A stretch of 64,000 bases of DNA from Metabacillus lacus. Lineage in GTDB: Bacteria > Bacillota > Bacilli > Bacillales > Bacillaceae. The stretch covers positions 1 through 64,000 of the forward strand of contig NZ_WKKI01000001.1 in the NCBI RefSeq assembly GCF_009674805.1, given 5' to 3'. Below are positions 37,804 to 46,181 of this stretch, in pieces. The notes below the pieces were generated by a model. The model searched no databases and had not been told where the DNA came from. It was given only the letters and a program-made list of their open reading frames with translations. Positions within the stretch are counted from its first letter, which is position 1. Each line of letters starts with the position of its first letter. Position numbers and translations under genes: made by a program.

Positions 37804-38259
37804 ATGAGTATCTTCTCAAGCTTAAATACAACTGCTTCGGCCTTGACAGCACAAAGATTAAGAATGGATATTATTTCATCCAATATGGCAAATGTTGAAA
37901 CAACCCGGGGAGTAATCAATGAGGAAGGCCAATGGGAGCCATACAGGCGAAAAATGGCGGTTTTGGAGCCGAAGGGACAAAGCTTTTCTTCTATGCTGCA
38001 TCATGCAAGAGGCGGTCAGGCAAATCCTGCAGCCGGGGTTGTGGTTTCTGCAGTAAAAGAAGATTCTGCACCATTTAAAAAAGTTTTTGATCCAGGGCAC
38101 CCTGATGCAGGGCCGGACGGATTCGTCAATATGCCGAATGTAGATCCGCTCAAGGAAATGGTGGACTTAATGGGCAGCACCAGGTCGTATGAAGCAAACG
38201 TAACAGTTTTTAATGCATCAAAATCTATGCTGCTCAAGTCTTTAGAGCTAGGAAAGTAG
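37804..38259 (+). CDS. flgC: Flagellar rod protein FlgC
   Basis: Second proximal rod protein, 151 residues. The N-terminal motif SALTAQRLRMDIISSNMANVETT and the C-terminal MVDLMGSTRSYEANVTVFNASKSM helix are the conserved D0 coiled-coil segments of axial proteins. It starts two bases after flgB, with SD AGAGGAGG in the end of flgB. Confidence 0.95.
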   Translation: MSIFSSLNTTASALTAQRLRMDIISSNMANVETTRGVINEEGQWEPYRRKMAVLEPKGQSFSSMLHHARGGQANPAAGVVVSAVKEDSAPFKKVFDPGHPDAGPDGFVNMPNVDPLKEMVDLMGSTRSYEANVTVFNASKSMLLKSLELGK

Positions 38260-38268
38260 GTATGTAGA

Positions 38269-38565
38269 ATGATTGATAAAATTTCCCCTTCACTGATGAG
38301 CCCTGTCGGTAAGATGGAATCCCTGTCAAAGGTACAAACAAACAATGTTTCCTTTTCTGAACTGCTTAAGCAGTCATTAAATGAAGTAAACAAGGCACAG
38401 GGAGCTTCAGATTCAATGACAGAAGCGTTGGCTTCCGGGAGAAAAGTTGAGCTGCATGATGTGATGATAGCCGCAGAAAAAGCCAGCGTTATGATGCTTA
38501 CAACGATTGAAATAAGAAACAAAGCTGTAGAAGCATATCAGGAAATATCGAGAATGCAAATGTAA
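38269..38565 (+). CDS. fliE: Flagellar hook-basal body protein FliE
   Basis: FliE joins the MS ring (FliF) to the rod and is the first type III substrate. The 98-residue protein has the conserved VSFSELLKQSLNEVNKAQ and the C-terminal LHDVMIAAEKASVMMLTTIEIRNKAVEAYQEI. The downstream gap to fliF is 64 bp, one of the longest in the operon, and can form a hairpin. Confidence 0.94.
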   Translation: MIDKISPSLMSPVGKMESLSKVQTNNVSFSELLKQSLNEVNKAQGASDSMTEALASGRKVELHDVMIAAEKASVMMLTTIEIRNKAVEAYQEISRMQM

Positions 38566-38577
38566 CAATTGTAGAAT

Positions 38578-38615
38578 CGGTTAATGATAGCTGAAAAAGA
38601 ATACCATCTTAACCG
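38578..38615 (+). other. Hairpin between fliE and fliF
   Basis: CGGTTAA (38578-38584) pairs with TTAACCG (38609-38615), with a 24-base loop that can pair further. The 3' arm touches the fliF SD GGGGGA (38615-38620). Confidence 0.45.
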
Positions 38616-38629
38616 GGGGAAGCGCCAAT

Positions 38630-40225
38630 ATGAATCAAAAACTGATAGAGTTAAAAAACAAAACTTCACATTTTTGGTCAGAAAGACCTCCAGTACAAAA
38701 AGGTCTCATCGGAGGAGGAGTACTGCTGCTTTTTATCCTAATAGCGGGTATATCTATAGCAGTTTCTAATACAAAGTTCGTTCCTTTATATAAAAATCTG
38801 TCCGTTCAAGAAACAGGCCAAATAAAGGAAACACTGGATTCAAAAGGGATTAAGTCAGAAATTACTGATAATGGAACCACTATTAGAGTGCCTGAAGAGC
38901 TTACCGACTCCTTAAAGGTGGAACTGGCAGCGCAGGGAATTCCGGATAGCGGGAATATAGACTATTCATTCTTCGGACAGAATGTCGGCTTCGGTATGAC
39001 AGACAATGAATTTGATGTCCTGAAGCTGAAAGCTACACAAACAGAACTAGCTAACCTCATTAAAGGTATTGATGGCGTCCAGGATGCGAAGGTAATGATT
39101 AACCTTCCAAAGCAGTCTGTTTTTGTAGGAGACGCAGGTGAATTGTCCTCAGCATCCATCGTGATTCACATGAAACCTGGAAATCAGCTTGATCAGTCCA
39201 AGGTGAATGGACTGTATCACCTGGCAGCAAAAAGTATTCCTAATCTGCCTACTGATAATATCGTAATCATGGACCAAAATTTCCAGTACTTCGACTTAAA
39301 AAATAATATACCGCTTGTGGCTGATTTTTCAAATCAGTATGAAATTAAAAAACAAATAGAAAGAGATATTCAAAGAGAAGTGCAAAAAATGCTCGGCACA
39401 ATGATGGGTCAGGATAAAGTAGTTGTTTCAGTTAGCACTGATATAGACTTTACCCAAGAAAACAGAGAAGAAAACCTAGTTGAGCCGGTTGATGAAGAAA
39501 ATATGGAAGGTATCGCAATCAGTGCAGAAAGAGTAACCGAAACCTTTAGCGGCAGCGGAGGGAGAGCTGCTGGCGGAGTTCCCGGAGCAAATGAAACTGA
39601 CATTCCAGGTTACACCCAAGCAGAAACCGGAGACGGCGGGGACTATGAAAGAATTGAAGAAAGAATTAATAATGAAGTGAATAGAGTGAAAAAAGAAATT
39701 GTTGAAAGTCCTTATAAAATTCGAGATATCGGTATTCAAGTAATGGTGGAGCCTCCTAATAATGAAAATGGGCAGGCATTTCCTCAGCAGAGAATAGATG
39801 ATATACAGCAAATTCTTTCAACCATTGTAAAAACTTCTATCTACAAAGAAAGTGGTGCTGAGCCCGTTGGAGATCAAGAAATTGCTGATAAAATCGTTGT
39901 TTCAGTTCAGCCATTCGATGGCAAGCAAGCTTTAGAAGGAGAAGCAGGATCATCTATACCTGGCTGGATTTTTGCTGTCGGGGGAGCACTATTCATTATT
40001 ATTATTATCCTGATTACCCTGCTGGTAAGAAACCGCAGGTCAGAAGATGAATATGAAATTGAAGAAGAGTTTGAAGAAAGAAAACTGGTTTCAGTACCAG
40101 ATGTAAATGACGAAACAGAAAATGAAGGAACAGCGAGAAAGAAGCAGCTTGAAAAGCTGGCAAGAGAAAAACCGGAAGAATTTGCGAAGCTGCTCAGATC
40201 GTGGATAACAGAAGACCAGGGGTGA
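38630..40225 (+). CDS. fliF: Flagellar MS-ring protein FliF
   Basis: FliF forms the membrane-embedded MS ring that carries the rotor and houses the export gate. The 531-residue protein has two membrane helices, at about 24-45 and 443-465, with ring-building domains between (VPLYKNLSVQETGQI... and the beta-collar region). The cytoplasmic C-terminus (EKLAREKPEEFAKLLRSWI) binds FliG. SD GGGGGAAG precedes ATG 38630. fliG follows after seven bases. Confidence 0.96.
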   Translation: MNQKLIELKNKTSHFWSERPPVQKGLIGGGVLLLFILIAGISIAVSNTKFVPLYKNLSVQETGQIKETLDSKGIKSEITDNGTTIRVPEELTDSLKVELAAQGIPDSGNIDYSFFGQNVGFGMTDNEFDVLKLKATQTELANLIKGIDGVQDAKVMINLPKQSVFVGDAGELSSASIVIHMKPGNQLDQSKVNGLYHLAAKSIPNLPTDNIVIMDQNFQYFDLKNNIPLVADFSNQYEIKKQIERDIQREVQKMLGTMMGQDKVVVSVSTDIDFTQENREENLVEPVDEENMEGIAISAERVTETFSGSGGRAAGGVPGANETDIPGYTQAETGDGGDYERIEERINNEVNRVKKEIVESPYKIRDIGIQVMVEPPNNENGQAFPQQRIDDIQQILSTIVKTSIYKESGAEPVGDQEIADKIVVSVQPFDGKQALEGEAGSSIPGWIFAVGGALFIIIIILITLLVRNRRSEDEYEIEEEFEERKLVSVPDVNDETENEGTARKKQLEKLAREKPEEFAKLLRSWITEDQG

Positions 40226-40232
40226 TGCATAG

Positions 40233-41252
40233 ATGGCTAGAACAGATAGAGGAACTAGAATAACAGGCAGACAAAAAGCAGCTATTCTATTAATTTCCTT
40301 AGGACCTGAAGTGTCCGCATCTATTTACAAACATTTATCAGAAGAAGAGATAGAAAAACTAACATTAGAGATATCTGGCGTCAGATCTGTTGACGCTTCT
40401 AAAAAGGAAGAGATTATAGAAGAATTTCATCAAATCGCCATAGCACAGGATTTTATTTCGCAAGGCGGTATCGCATACGCAAAGCAGATTCTGGAACAGG
40501 CTTTGGGGGAGGAAAAAGCAAACAATATCATTCACAGGCTTACAACCACGCTTCAGGTGAAACCATTTGATTTTGCCAGAAAAGCGGATCCTTCCCAGAT
40601 TCTTAATTTTATCCAGAGCGAGCACCCGCAAACCATTGCGCTTATTCTTTCTTACCTGGATCCTGTTCAGTCAGGGCAAATTCTTTCTGAACTTCCTCAG
40701 GAAGTTCAAGCTGATATAGCAAGAAGAATAGCTCTTATGGACCGCACGTCACCTGAAGTAATAAGTGAGGTTGAACAAGTGCTTGAAAGAAAGCTGTCTT
40801 CGACCTTTACACAGGATTATACGCAGACCGGCGGGGTAGAATCAGTAGTTGAAGTGCTGAACAGCGTTGACCGAAGTACTGAAAAAACCATTTTAGATGT
40901 TCTGGAAATACAGGATCCTTCACTTGCTGAAGAAATTAAAAAGCGGATGTTTGTATTTGAAGATATTGTTACATTGGACAACCGTGCTATTCAGAGGGTA
41001 ATCAGAGATGTGGAAAATGAGGATCTGATGCTTTCACTTAAGGTAGCAAGCGAAGAAGTAAAAGAGATTGTCTTTAAAAATATGTCTCAGCGAATGGTTG
41101 AAACTTTTAAAGAAGAAATGGAATTTATGGGACCTGTCAGGCTTAGAGATGTTGAGGAAGCTCAATCCCGAATTGTGAGCATTATCAGAAGGCTTGAGGA
41201 TGCAGGGGAAATCGTTGTTGCCCGCGGCGGAGGAGACGATATTATTGTCTAG
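40233..41252 (+). CDS. fliG: Flagellar motor switch protein FliG
   Basis: FliG couples the stator to the rotor and switches direction. The 339-residue protein has the N domain (TGRQKAAILLISLGPEVSASIYKHL) that binds FliF, a middle domain with the EHPQTIALILSYL (EHPQ) motif, and the charged C-terminal torque helix. SD AGGGGTGATG lies at the end of fliF. It overlaps fliH by eight bases. Confidence 0.96.
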   Translation: MARTDRGTRITGRQKAAILLISLGPEVSASIYKHLSEEEIEKLTLEISGVRSVDASKKEEIIEEFHQIAIAQDFISQGGIAYAKQILEQALGEEKANNIIHRLTTTLQVKPFDFARKADPSQILNFIQSEHPQTIALILSYLDPVQSGQILSELPQEVQADIARRIALMDRTSPEVISEVEQVLERKLSSTFTQDYTQTGGVESVVEVLNSVDRSTEKTILDVLEIQDPSLAEEIKKRMFVFEDIVTLDNRAIQRVIRDVENEDLMLSLKVASEEVKEIVFKNMSQRMVETFKEEMEFMGPVRLRDVEEAQSRIVSIIRRLEDAGEIVVARGGGDDIIV

Positions 41253-41997
41253 GCTGATAAAATCCCATCTGGCACTCAACAAGGATTATGATGCAAAGAT
41301 GTTACCTTTGAAGAAAATATCATCTGCCAATCATATTGATGAAGAAAACAGCAGAATGGAAGATGCTGAAGCTGCTTTGTTCCTTGTCAAGGAAGAAACG
41401 AAGAGGATGAAGGAAGAAGCTTCGCGGGTTATGGAAGAAGCTTACCTCCACATTTCAGCGGAAAAGGAAGAATGGCTATCCCAAAGAGAGATTCTCGTTT
41501 CACAGGCCCGTGAAGAAGGATATGCAGCCGGCTATGATCAAGGAAAGAAACAAGCTATAGAGGATTATGAAGATAAACTGCAGGAAATAAACAGCCTTGC
41601 TGAACTTTCTCAAGTTCATTATTTGAAAAGAATTGAAGAAGCGGAAGATACGATTCTTGCTCTTGGACTGAAGACGGCACGAAAAATTCTGGCCCATCAG
41701 CTTTCAGAAGAACCGAAGCTGTTTCTTTCACTGGTAGCAAACGCATTAAAGGAAGTAAGGGAGAGTGAAAAGATCAAGGTATACGTGAGTCTGCATGATT
41801 ATGAGCTGGTTTCTTCTTCCGTCTCAGAACTTAAATCATCATTAATGAGTGATGCTGAGCTGTTTGTTTACCTGGATGACAGTATTTCTCCTGGAGGATG
41901 CATCGTAGAATCGCCATATGGGAAAATAGATGCCGGTATAGATACCCAGCTGAATGAATTAAAAATACAGCTGTTTCAGCTCTTAAAGGAGAAATAG
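41245..41997 (+). CDS. fliH: Flagellar export regulator FliH
   Basis: FliH binds and regulates the FliI ATPase and links it to the C ring. The 250-residue protein is largely an acidic coiled coil (about 25-110, EEAEALFLVKEETKR type) with a C-terminal domain like the V-type ATPase E subunit. TTG 41245 is chosen as start: AGGAGA lies nine bases upstream. The frame extends to 41194 inside fliG but without an SD. It ends one base before fliI. Confidence 0.87.
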   Translation: MSRLIKSHLALNKDYDAKMLPLKKISSANHIDEENSRMEDAEAALFLVKEETKRMKEEASRVMEEAYLHISAEKEEWLSQREILVSQAREEGYAAGYDQGKKQAIEDYEDKLQEINSLAELSQVHYLKRIEEAEDTILALGLKTARKILAHQLSEEPKLFLSLVANALKEVRESEKIKVYVSLHDYELVSSSVSELKSSLMSDAELFVYLDDSISPGGCIVESPYGKIDAGIDTQLNELKIQLFQLLKEK

Positions 41998-41998
41998 A

Positions 41999-43318
41999 AT
42001 GGAAACTAGCAAGATGATCGACCTGATTGACCAGCTTGATTCCTTTAAGCGATATGGAAAAGTGGCGAGGGTAATTGGATTGATGATTGAGTCAAGAGGT
42101 CCAAAAAGTTCTATAGGCGAGCTTTGCTATATTTATCCCGGCGTAAAAATGGATAGAAGAATTCCAGCAGAGGTTGTTGGTTTTAAGGATGAAAATATTT
42201 TGCTAATGCCTTTTTCTCCTGTGACGGAAATCTCACCAGGCAGCATAGTTGAATCAACATCCGAACCTATGACTGTAAAAGCCGGGCCTGAATTAATCGG
42301 TAAAGTGCTGAACGCATTCGGGGAACCAATGAACATGGAAGGTCTTCCTGCAGGACTAACGCCTGTGCCATCTGACCCTCCACCTCCAAATCCGATGGAA
42401 CGGCCCACTATTGAAGAACCGATGGAGGTCGGCGTAAGAGTTATAGATTCATTGCTGACAGTCGGAAAAGGGCAGCGTGTCGGTATTTTTGCAGGAAGCG
42501 GTGTTGGTAAAAGCACCCTTATGGGGATGATTGCAAGAAACACCAATGCGGATATTAATGTGATAGCGCTGGTAGGAGAACGGGGCAGGGAAATAAAAGA
42601 ATTTGTAGACAGAGACTTGGGCCCAAGAGGACTTCGCAATTCAATTATTGTAGCTGCAACTTCAGATCAGCCCGCTCTGATGAGATTAAAGGCTGCTTAT
42701 ACCGCTACAGCAATAGCAGAATTCTTCAGGGATAAAGGAGCAAACGTCATGTTCATGATGGATTCTGTCACAAGAGTTGCTATGGCGCAAAGGGAAATAG
42801 GGCTGGCAGTCGGAGAGCCGCCTACCACTAAAGGATATACCCCGTCCGTTTTCGCCATTCTTCCTAAGCTGCTTGAAAGAACCGGTACAAATAAGAAGGG
42901 TACGATCACTTCTTTTTATACAGTACTGGTGGACGGCGACGATATGAACGAACCTATTGCTGATACTGTAAGAGGAATACTTGACGGCCATATTGTCCTG
43001 GACAGGCAGCTTGCCCACAAAGGGCAGTTTCCTGCAATCAATGTGAACAAAAGCATCAGCAGGGTGATGAACCACATTGCAGATTCTGAGCATAGGAAAT
43101 CCGCTTCAAGGCTGAGAGAGCTTCTGACTGCCTATCTTGAAGCAGAAGATCTCATTAATATAGGAGCCTATAAAAGGGGAGCTTCTCCAGATATAGATTT
43201 AGCTGTACAGTACTATCCCAAAATTCTCCGTTTTTTAAAGCAGGAGACAGATGAAAAAATAACTTTTGAAAACAGTATCTCTCAGCTGAAAGAATTAATC
43301 GGAACAGGTGATTTTTGA
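41999..43318 (+). CDS. fliI: Flagellum-specific ATPase FliI
   Basis: FliI powers or assists type III export of flagellar proteins. It resembles the F1 beta subunit. The 439 residues have Walker A AGSGVGKST (165-173), VALVGERGREIKEFV-like motif (IALVGERGREIKEF) and Walker B VMFMMDSVTR. ATG 41999 follows AAAGGAG in the end of fliH. The stop TGA shares a base with the fliJ ATG. Confidence 0.96.
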   Translation: METSKMIDLIDQLDSFKRYGKVARVIGLMIESRGPKSSIGELCYIYPGVKMDRRIPAEVVGFKDENILLMPFSPVTEISPGSIVESTSEPMTVKAGPELIGKVLNAFGEPMNMEGLPAGLTPVPSDPPPPNPMERPTIEEPMEVGVRVIDSLLTVGKGQRVGIFAGSGVGKSTLMGMIARNTNADINVIALVGERGREIKEFVDRDLGPRGLRNSIIVAATSDQPALMRLKAAYTATAIAEFFRDKGANVMFMMDSVTRVAMAQREIGLAVGEPPTTKGYTPSVFAILPKLLERTGTNKKGTITSFYTVLVDGDDMNEPIADTVRGILDGHIVLDRQLAHKGQFPAINVNKSISRVMNHIADSEHRKSASRLRELLTAYLEAEDLINIGAYKRGASPDIDLAVQYYPKILRFLKQETDEKITFENSISQLKELIGTGDF

Positions 43319-43761
43319 TGACACATGTTTTTAAACTACAAAAAGTAATGGATTTTAGAGAAAAAGAAAAAAATTCAGCTTTGGCAGACTATAACCAGTC
43401 AGTAAAGGAATTTGAACAAGCTGCAGAACAGCTGTATGGATACTTAAAAAAGAAAGAAGTATTGGAAGAAGAAAAGGAAAGAAAAATTCTCAAGGGCCTG
43501 CCGATTCAGGAATTTCGACACTATCAAAACTTTGCTGTTAATCTTGAAAAAACAATTCAGCATTATCAAAGCCTGGTCATGGCAAGCAGGAGCAGGATGA
43601 ATGAGAAGCAGTCAGCTTTGATAGAAAGAAGCATTGAATTAAAAAAATATTCTACAATAAAGGACAGACAGTATCAGCAGTATATAGCGGAGCAGAAAGC
43701 TATGGACAGCAAACAAATGGATGATCTTTCTATTCAGGCTTATGTTGCAAATCAAAGTTAG
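43318..43761 (+). CDS. fliJ: Flagellar export chaperone FliJ
   Basis: FliJ is the coiled-coil stalk that inserts into the FliI ring and contacts FlhA. The 147-residue protein is almost entirely charged helix (FKLQKVMDFREKEKNSALADYN at the N-terminus). ATG 43318 overlaps the fliI stop (TGATG); the TTG at 43315 is an alternative. Confidence 0.9.
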   Translation: MTHVFKLQKVMDFREKEKNSALADYNQSVKEFEQAAEQLYGYLKKKEVLEEEKERKILKGLPIQEFRHYQNFAVNLEKTIQHYQSLVMASRSRMNEKQSALIERSIELKKYSTIKDRQYQQYIAEQKAMDSKQMDDLSIQAYVANQS

Positions 43762-43770
43762 GTGATGGAG

Positions 43771-44367
43771 ATGGAAAACAATGAAAAAGAATATGGGAAA
43801 TTGCAATGGCTGTTTTTTGTCATTATCATTCCAATGCTCTTCACAGGAGTACTCGTCCTCATCATTCTTTCGGTAGCAGGTTTTGATGTGGCTGGGAAAG
43901 CCGGGAAAACATTTAAGGAAATTCCGCTGTTGACCAGTGGCGAGGGAAATGATGCCGCGGGGGACAATTCTGCTGATGCATTGGAAAAGAAGCAGGTAAA
44001 ACTGCAGAGTGAAAATGACCGGTTGTCTGAGGAAGTTTCAGCTTTGAAATTGGATCTGCAAATCTTAGAGAATGACAAGCAGAAAGGCGAGAAAGAAGTC
44101 GCCAGGCTAAAGCAGGAGAATTCATCGTTAGAACAGCTCCTTTTGCAAAAAGAAGAGGAAAAAGAGGGACAAAGCAAGGATATTTCCAAAGTATACAGTA
44201 AAATGTCCAGCAAAAAGGCGGCTGAAATTCTGCCACAGTTGAATAATGATGAAGCACTGAGGATTCTAAACTCGATGAGTGACACCCAGCTTGCAGGAGT
44301 ACTGGGGAAAATGAGTACAGAAGAAGCAGCTAAATTCACTGCATTGCTCACTAACAGTAATGAGTAA
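43771..44367 (+). CDS. ylxF: YlxF, MotE-family flagellar protein
   Basis: YlxF is a membrane-anchored coiled-coil protein of the MotE (MgtE-N-like) family found between fliJ and fliK in Bacillus. The 198 residues show a short N-terminal cytoplasmic part, one membrane helix (about 12-38), a long coiled coil (about 75-135) and a C-terminal MgtE-N-like domain with MSSKKAAEILPQLNNDEALRIL. Starts at GTG 43762, ATG 43765 and ATG 43771 are all in frame; AGGTG six bases before 43771 decides my choice. The precise role is not known. Confidence 0.87.
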   Translation: MENNEKEYGKLQWLFFVIIIPMLFTGVLVLIILSVAGFDVAGKAGKTFKEIPLLTSGEGNDAAGDNSADALEKKQVKLQSENDRLSEEVSALKLDLQILENDKQKGEKEVARLKQENSSLEQLLLQKEEEKEGQSKDISKVYSKMSSKKAAEILPQLNNDEALRILNSMSDTQLAGVLGKMSTEEAAKFTALLTNSNE

Positions 44368-44384
44368 CACAATTCGTTGAGGGG

Positions 44385-45647
44385 GTGAACAGGATAGAAC
44401 TTAATATGTTTTTGCTCGGCGCACATGCAGAACCAAGTATACAGGCAGGAGAGGGTAGTGAAGTTCAGAATACCAAAGAATTGTTTTCTTCTTTGCTGAA
44501 TCGGAATCTCACCGAACAAATTCAGGAACTTGATGAACATACAGAAAATGCAGAGTCTGATTACACTGATACAACTGAAAACAAAAAGAATTTTTTAGAT
44601 ACTATGGAAGGTATAGCAGAGCAGCTGCCAGTGTATAAAGGGTATATCAACGAAAATTTTCTAACAGAGTTTAACAACGAAATGGCTGAAGCGCTAAATG
44701 CTATGCCGCACTTATTAAGAGAAACACTGACGGAACTTCTTCAGCAGTCAGCAACTGTAGACGAAATACTGCTCCACTCTGGAGAATTAGAGACTGAAGA
44801 AGAGCTTGCAGCAGTACTGTTGGTATTTTTATTTTTGGCAAAAGAAGATCCAAATCCCTCCATACTTAATAATGCTGCAAAAGGACTGGAGATATTATAC
44901 CCTCATGAATGGAAAGTGAAACAGTATTCTATAAAAGAATCCAATGATAATAGGAGCGAAATTTCCTTAAATGAAAAACCGCAGCCACAAAAAAGCTATT
45001 CAGAAATCATCTCGGAACTATTAAAAAAGCTTGAGGGTGAACCGGCAGAAAACGCCAAGAGCAAAAGTGATTTCGGTTATGCAATTATAAAGGATCCGTC
45101 GGTTGTTCAAAAGCTTCGTTCCGTAGATAATCTCAGGCAAAGCCATATTGAAATGAATATCTCCAGTCTTGTTCCAGCAGCTGAAAAAGCAGAGCAGACA
45201 GCACTGATAAAACTGGATAGAGCTCCAGAATCAAGACAAGAATTTGCCAATCAAATCTATGAAGCTCTTAAAAAAACGAGAAACAGTTTTGCACATACAG
45301 GGACTTTAACCATCAAACTCAATCCTGTTCACTTAGGTCATCTAACCATCAAAGTCTCTCAATCTCATGGAGAAACGATTATAAAAATTATCTCTTCAAC
45401 GAGCAAAGCACAGGAATTGCTGGAGAAAAGTCTTCACCACTTGAAAGCTCTTTTGCCGCAATCACAGCTTCAAATTGACAGGTTTGAGCAGATAGGTACT
45501 GAATCAAATGAATACCAGCTGCAAAAAGAGGAGCAAGAAGAAGATAAAAGGGAAAGAAACGCTTCAAACTTGATGGAATCTCAAGAGGAAGATGACCCTG
45601 CTGATTTTTCAACCATGCTGACTGAGTTCCTGGATAAAAGTACATAG
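44385..45647 (+). CDS. fliK: Flagellar hook-length control protein FliK
   Basis: FliK measures hook length and signals FlhB to switch export from hook to filament. The 420-residue protein has a low-complexity, acidic N-terminal ruler part and a C-terminal FliK-C domain (about 300-385) with TLTIKLNPVHLGHLTIKVSQ and LEKSLHHLKALLPQSQL. The start is uncertain: GTG 44385 lies inside the SD-like GAGGGGGTG, ATG 44406 is 18 bases after it, and ATA 44394 has the best spacing but is not a usual start. The function is clear from position and C domain. Confidence 0.85.
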   Translation: MNRIELNMFLLGAHAEPSIQAGEGSEVQNTKELFSSLLNRNLTEQIQELDEHTENAESDYTDTTENKKNFLDTMEGIAEQLPVYKGYINENFLTEFNNEMAEALNAMPHLLRETLTELLQQSATVDEILLHSGELETEEELAAVLLVFLFLAKEDPNPSILNNAAKGLEILYPHEWKVKQYSIKESNDNRSEISLNEKPQPQKSYSEIISELLKKLEGEPAENAKSKSDFGYAIIKDPSVVQKLRSVDNLRQSHIEMNISSLVPAAEKAEQTALIKLDRAPESRQEFANQIYEALKKTRNSFAHTGTLTIKLNPVHLGHLTIKVSQSHGETIIKIISSTSKAQELLEKSLHHLKALLPQSQLQIDRFEQIGTESNEYQLQKEEQEEDKRERNASNLMESQEEDDPADFSTMLTEFLDKST

Positions 45648-45657
45648 GAGGAGAATG

Positions 45658-46110
45658 ATGACTGACATTTCTATTGATCCCAGCTTGATGCTCTCGAGTA
45701 CTGCCTCCCAGAGAAATACCGGCAGCTCAACTCTGGGCAAAGACGATTTCTTAAAAATACTGATTACACAGCTGCGCAATCAGGACCCTTTAAAGCCAAT
45801 GGAAGACAAGGAATTTATTTCTCAGATGGCCAACTTTTCTTCTTTGGAGCAAATGACAAACATGAATAGATCACTGGAGCAATTTCTTCAGTTTCAAAAA
45901 GGAAACAGCCTGCTGCAATATGCTGATCTTATCGGCAAAGAAGTGGAGTGGGATGATCCTGCGCAGCAGAACTTGAAAAATAACGGAACTGTAGCGGCAG
46001 TCCTTATGCAATCGGGCTCTGCTGTTTTGGAATTGTCTGATGGAACAAGAATAGATGCGCTTTCTGTCAAAAAGCTGAGCAGCAGCCCAGGCAGCGAAAC
46101 TACTAAGTAA
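45658..46110 (+). CDS. flgD: Flagellar hook scaffold protein FlgD
   Basis: FlgD caps the growing hook and is replaced by hook-filament junction proteins. The 150-residue protein has the conserved N-terminal LGKDDFLKILITQLRNQDPLKPMEDKEFISQMANFSSLEQM (in parts at about 24-63) and a shorter C-terminal domain than in enterobacteria. ATG 45658 is six bases after AGGAGG; ATG 45655 is three. The stop is inside a 9-bp hairpin. Confidence 0.93.
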   Translation: MTDISIDPSLMLSSTASQRNTGSSTLGKDDFLKILITQLRNQDPLKPMEDKEFISQMANFSSLEQMTNMNRSLEQFLQFQKGNSLLQYADLIGKEVEWDDPAQQNLKNNGTVAAVLMQSGSAVLELSDGTRIDALSVKKLSSSPGSETTK

Positions 46111-46119
46111 CCTGGGCTG
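46083..46119 (+). other. Hairpin over the flgD stop codon
   Basis: CAGCCCAGG (46083-46091) and CCTGGGCTG (46111-46119) are a perfect 9-bp stem with a 19-base loop that includes the flgD stop (46108-46110). No T run follows. It starts the only long spacer between flgD and flgE. Confidence 0.6.
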
Positions 46120-46181
46120 AATAATAGTTTAAGAGCAATAAAAATTAATTTACAGGCTGAAAAAATAAGGAGATGAACACA

